The translations under genes were made by a program, and so were the position numbers. A model generated the notes under the pieces. It saw only the letters and a program-made list of their open reading frames with translations, was not told where the DNA came from and ran no database searches. Below, one piece after another: positions 3,806 to 5,511 of a DNA stretch of 5,511 nucleotides (position 1 is its first letter; every line of letters starts with the position of its first letter). This DNA is from Nitrososphaerales archaeon TH5888 (GTDB lineage: Archaea; Thermoproteota; Nitrososphaeria; Nitrososphaerales; Nitrososphaeraceae). The stretch lies in contig JAATVN010000088.1 of NCBI GenBank assembly GCA_014523595.1, positions 1 through 5,511 on the forward strand. The letters run 5' to 3'.

Positions 3806-5077
3806 ATGAGAAAGAAAATCATTGTTCTTACGTTAATAATTTTGCTTTTAGGTTCAACTTTGGCTCTTATTGCAAATGTTAATGAGAACAATATTTCTTA
3901 TGCTGCCTACGTAAGGGCCTTACCAGAGAGTAGTGGACAGGTACTAGTTGACCCTTCTTTGAAAGTTGAACTATTCTTTAAGGATGGCCTCAAGGGGCCA
4001 GCAACCAGTATGGCATTTCTTGCCCCAGATGATATTCTTGTCCTGGAGAAAAACACTGGTAAAGTCCAGAGAATCGTAAACGGAAGTCTTGAACAAAACC
4101 CATTGCTTCAGGTAAAAGTGGGAACAGAAGTAGAATTGGGAATGTTGGGAATAGCGATATCAAAGAATCAACAAGGTAAAACTTTTGTCTTCCTATACTA
4201 TACGGAGGCTGATAGTTCTGGAATTGTCATCGCTAACAGGTTATACAGGTATGAGCTCATAGATAACAAACTTGTAAATCCACTCTTACTTCTGAATTTG
4301 CCTGCCACTTCTCCTATTCTAGGACACGAAAATAATCATAACGGTGGAAAAGTGGTGATAGGTCCTGACAATAATGTCTATTTAGTTATAGGAGATGTTG
4401 GCGGCAGAATGGGTAACATTCAAAATATTATGAGAGGCAGTTCTCCAGATGGAACGAGCGGAATACTGCGAGTAACACAAGACGGTAAATCTGTGCATAA
4501 CGGGCCATTTGGAAGTTCGGTTCCAAATATACTCTACTACGCATATGGGATACGAAATAGCTTTGGATTTGATTTTGATCCTGTTACTGGTAACTTATGG
4601 GATAGTGAAAACGGTGGAATTGATAAGGATGAAATTAATTATGTCTACCCTGGATTTAATAGTGGTTGGAGAAAGGCCATGGGTATGGCTTTATCAAGAT
4701 TTGATCCCAACGAAGATTTATTTTATTTTGACGGAAAAGGAAATTACAGTGATCCCGAATTTGTATGGAAGGAAACTGTTGCTCCGACCGCCCTTAAATT
4801 CTTGAATTCATCCAAACTTGGATCACAATACGAAAATACAATATTTGTTGGCGATGTAAAGACAGGTAATCTGTATAATTTTAGACTTGATTCAGCTAGA
4901 GAACAATTATTGTTAGACCCACCATTGGATGATAAAGTCGCTGATACCCCTCAAGAAATTCAAGATATTGTATTTGGGCGAGGCTTTGGAGTAATTACGG
5001 ACATACAAGTAGGATCAGATGGTTATCTTTACATTTTGGGTATCGATGGAACTATCTACAAGATAGTCCCCGCCTAA
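3806..5077 (+). CDS. Exported PQQ-dependent sugar dehydrogenase-like protein (glucose/sorbosone dehydrogenase family)
   Basis: This 423-residue protein is a six-bladed beta-propeller of the soluble glucose dehydrogenase family, members of which oxidise aldoses or related alcohols with the cofactor PQQ. Residues 1-24 (MRKK, then a hydrophobic stretch) form a signal peptide or N-terminal anchor, so the enzyme should act outside the cytoplasmic membrane. Family blocks appear in order: LGMLGIAISK (111-120); HNGGKVVIGPDNNVYLVIGD (178-197), whose His178 matches the catalytic His of the H-x-x-G-R/K block; YGIRNSFGFDFDP (247-259), whose Arg250 matches a PQQ-binding Arg; LWDSENG (264-270); DEINYVYPGFNSGW (275-288); and a last blade GFGVITDIQVGSDGYLYIL. 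Key residues are present, so the protein looks intact. The substrate cannot be told, and some family members do not bind PQQ. It appears monocistronic; nuoI downstream has its own promoter. Confidence 0.9.
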   Translation: MRKKIIVLTLIILLLGSTLALIANVNENNISYAAYVRALPESSGQVLVDPSLKVELFFKDGLKGPATSMAFLAPDDILVLEKNTGKVQRIVNGSLEQNPLLQVKVGTEVELGMLGIAISKNQQGKTFVFLYYTEADSSGIVIANRLYRYELIDNKLVNPLLLLNLPATSPILGHENNHNGGKVVIGPDNNVYLVIGDVGGRMGNIQNIMRGSSPDGTSGILRVTQDGKSVHNGPFGSSVPNILYYAYGIRNSFGFDFDPVTGNLWDSENGGIDKDEINYVYPGFNSGWRKAMGMALSRFDPNEDLFYFDGKGNYSDPEFVWKETVAPTALKFLNSSKLGSQYENTIFVGDVKTGNLYNFRLDSAREQLLLDPPLDDKVADTPQEIQDIVFGRGFGVITDIQVGSDGYLYILGIDGTIYKIVPA

Positions 5078-5140
5078 AAATATTGGGGCATAAAAATTTG
5101 ACTTGTTGATTGATGAGAATATTATGCTGTATTCTTAACT

Positions 5141-5149
5141 TAAAATATG
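5141..5149 (+). promoter_or_regulatory. TATA box of nuoI
   Basis: TAAAATATG, inside AACTTAAAATATGG, is centred about 25-26 nt upstream of the ATG at 5170. This predicts a leaderless transcript and supports that ATG over the in-frame ATG at 5113, which lies upstream of the box. It also shows that nuoI can be transcribed independently of the dehydrogenase gene 92 bp before it. Confidence 0.5.
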
Positions 5150-5169
5150 GCTCAGCACATGATAAACGT

Positions 5170-5511
5170 ATGAACTCTGCAGGCGGTTTCATAAAAGCTA
5201 TTGAATCAGGATCAAAGCATCTTCTTATCAAGAGATTTACATTGAGATATCCAGAAAAGAAACTAAAGTTCGTTGGTGACGGATATCAATTTGATCCAAA
5301 AAGAGGTGTAGGAATCGCAGGTTCTAGAGGTCGACACATCCTATTTCATGACAAATGCACAGGATGTCAGCTTTGTGCAATTGCCTGTGAGGGAATTGCT
5401 GAAGCAATTGGAATGGTAAAGGTCGATGAACAATGGAAGCATAACAAGAAATCTATAATGCCACAAATTGATTATGGAAAATGTGTATTTTGTGGTCTTT
5501 GTGTTGATGCA
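5170..5511 (+). CDS. nuoI: NADH dehydrogenase-like complex I subunit I (partial, 3' end outside window)
   Basis: NuoI is the two-[4Fe-4S] ferredoxin-like subunit that wires electrons through the peripheral arm of complex I to the quinone site. The 114 visible residues begin with an amphipathic helix and FTLRYPEKKLKFVGDG (23-38), then GRHILFHDKCTGCQLCAIAC, giving Cys63, Cys66, Cys69 and Cys73 of the first cluster motif. IMPQIDYGKCVFCGLCVDA follows, with Cys105, Cys108 and Cys111 of the second; its fourth Cys is just past the window. Bacterial NuoI has Pro after the fourth Cys, here Glu-Gly, which I recall as usual in thaumarchaeal NuoI. Archaeal complexes of this type lack the NADH-oxidising NuoEFG module, so the electron donor is unknown. 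ATG at 5170 was chosen for its TATA spacing and family alignment; an in-frame ATG at 5113 would add 19 residues. No nuoH lies upstream. Confidence 0.93.
   Translation, partial: MNSAGGFIKAIESGSKHLLIKRFTLRYPEKKLKFVGDGYQFDPKRGVGIAGSRGRHILFHDKCTGCQLCAIACEGIAEAIGMVKVDEQWKHNKKSIMPQIDYGKCVFCGLCVDA

Noticed and set aside
3637..3891. 84-codon minus-strand frame over the dehydrogenase start and the intergenic region
   Set aside because: It is antisense to the signal peptide coding region, has biased composition and no family resemblance, and stops before sufD.
4509..4805. 98-codon plus-strand frame inside the sugar dehydrogenase gene
   Set aside because: It is a second frame overlapping conserved propeller motifs, with no recognisable domain.
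5113..5169. Upstream in-frame ATG giving nuoI a 19-residue extension
   Set aside because: The TATA box at 5141-5149 lies inside the extension and is correctly spaced for the ATG at 5170, and the added residues (MRILCCILNLKYGSAHDKR) do not resemble a NuoI N-terminus.
1..5511. Insertion sequence, integrase site, defence island or other new multi-gene system
   Set aside because: Seven of the eight genes fall into known housekeeping or metabolic families and the eighth into a small conserved archaeal family. No transposase, terminal repeats or att-like repeats were seen, and no abrupt change in composition was apparent by eye.

Overview
This AT-rich window looks like chromosomal DNA of an ammonia-oxidizing-type archaeon (Nitrososphaeria, formerly Thaumarchaeota). 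The archaeal or eukaryotic markers are a ribosomal protein eL15 and an ER-type (Ser/His) signal peptidase. The NuoI N-terminus has the thaumarchaeal style, with the first cluster motif followed by Glu-Gly rather than Pro. A small protein resembles DUF6659, which I recall as mainly thaumarchaeal. Most genes have no Shine-Dalgarno sequence and instead carry a TATA-like box about 26-30 nt before the start codon, the pattern of leaderless archaeal transcripts. The genus cannot be fixed from this sequence.

Layout: the 3' end of a D-3-phosphoglycerate dehydrogenase-like gene (+) is followed by a pyrimidine-rich T-tract terminator. Next comes rpl15e (+), which converges with an 8-bp gap on a DUF6659-like gene (-). 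That gene shares a divergent promoter region with a TTG-started signal peptidase I (+). The peptidase gene converges, across a small hairpin, on a two-gene minus-strand unit: sufD followed by a Rieske ferredoxin. After a 251-bp intergenic region with an orphan TATA box and a perfect 17-nt palindrome comes an exported PQQ-type sugar dehydrogenase (+). The window ends inside nuoI (+), which has its own promoter.

How they relate: most genes are housekeeping (serine synthesis, translation, protein export, Fe-S assembly, respiration). The clearest functional link is sufD plus the Rieske protein, both tied to Fe-S clusters and probably co-transcribed; NuoI is a further Fe-S protein. The signal peptidase could process exported proteins such as the sugar dehydrogenase, but that link is generic.

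I see no mobile element, CRISPR array, tRNA, rRNA or defence system. The less ordinary points are the separation of sufD from sufB/sufC, the separation of nuoI from nuoH, an exported PQQ-type enzyme in a presumed autotroph, and the unexplained elements between sufD and the dehydrogenase gene.
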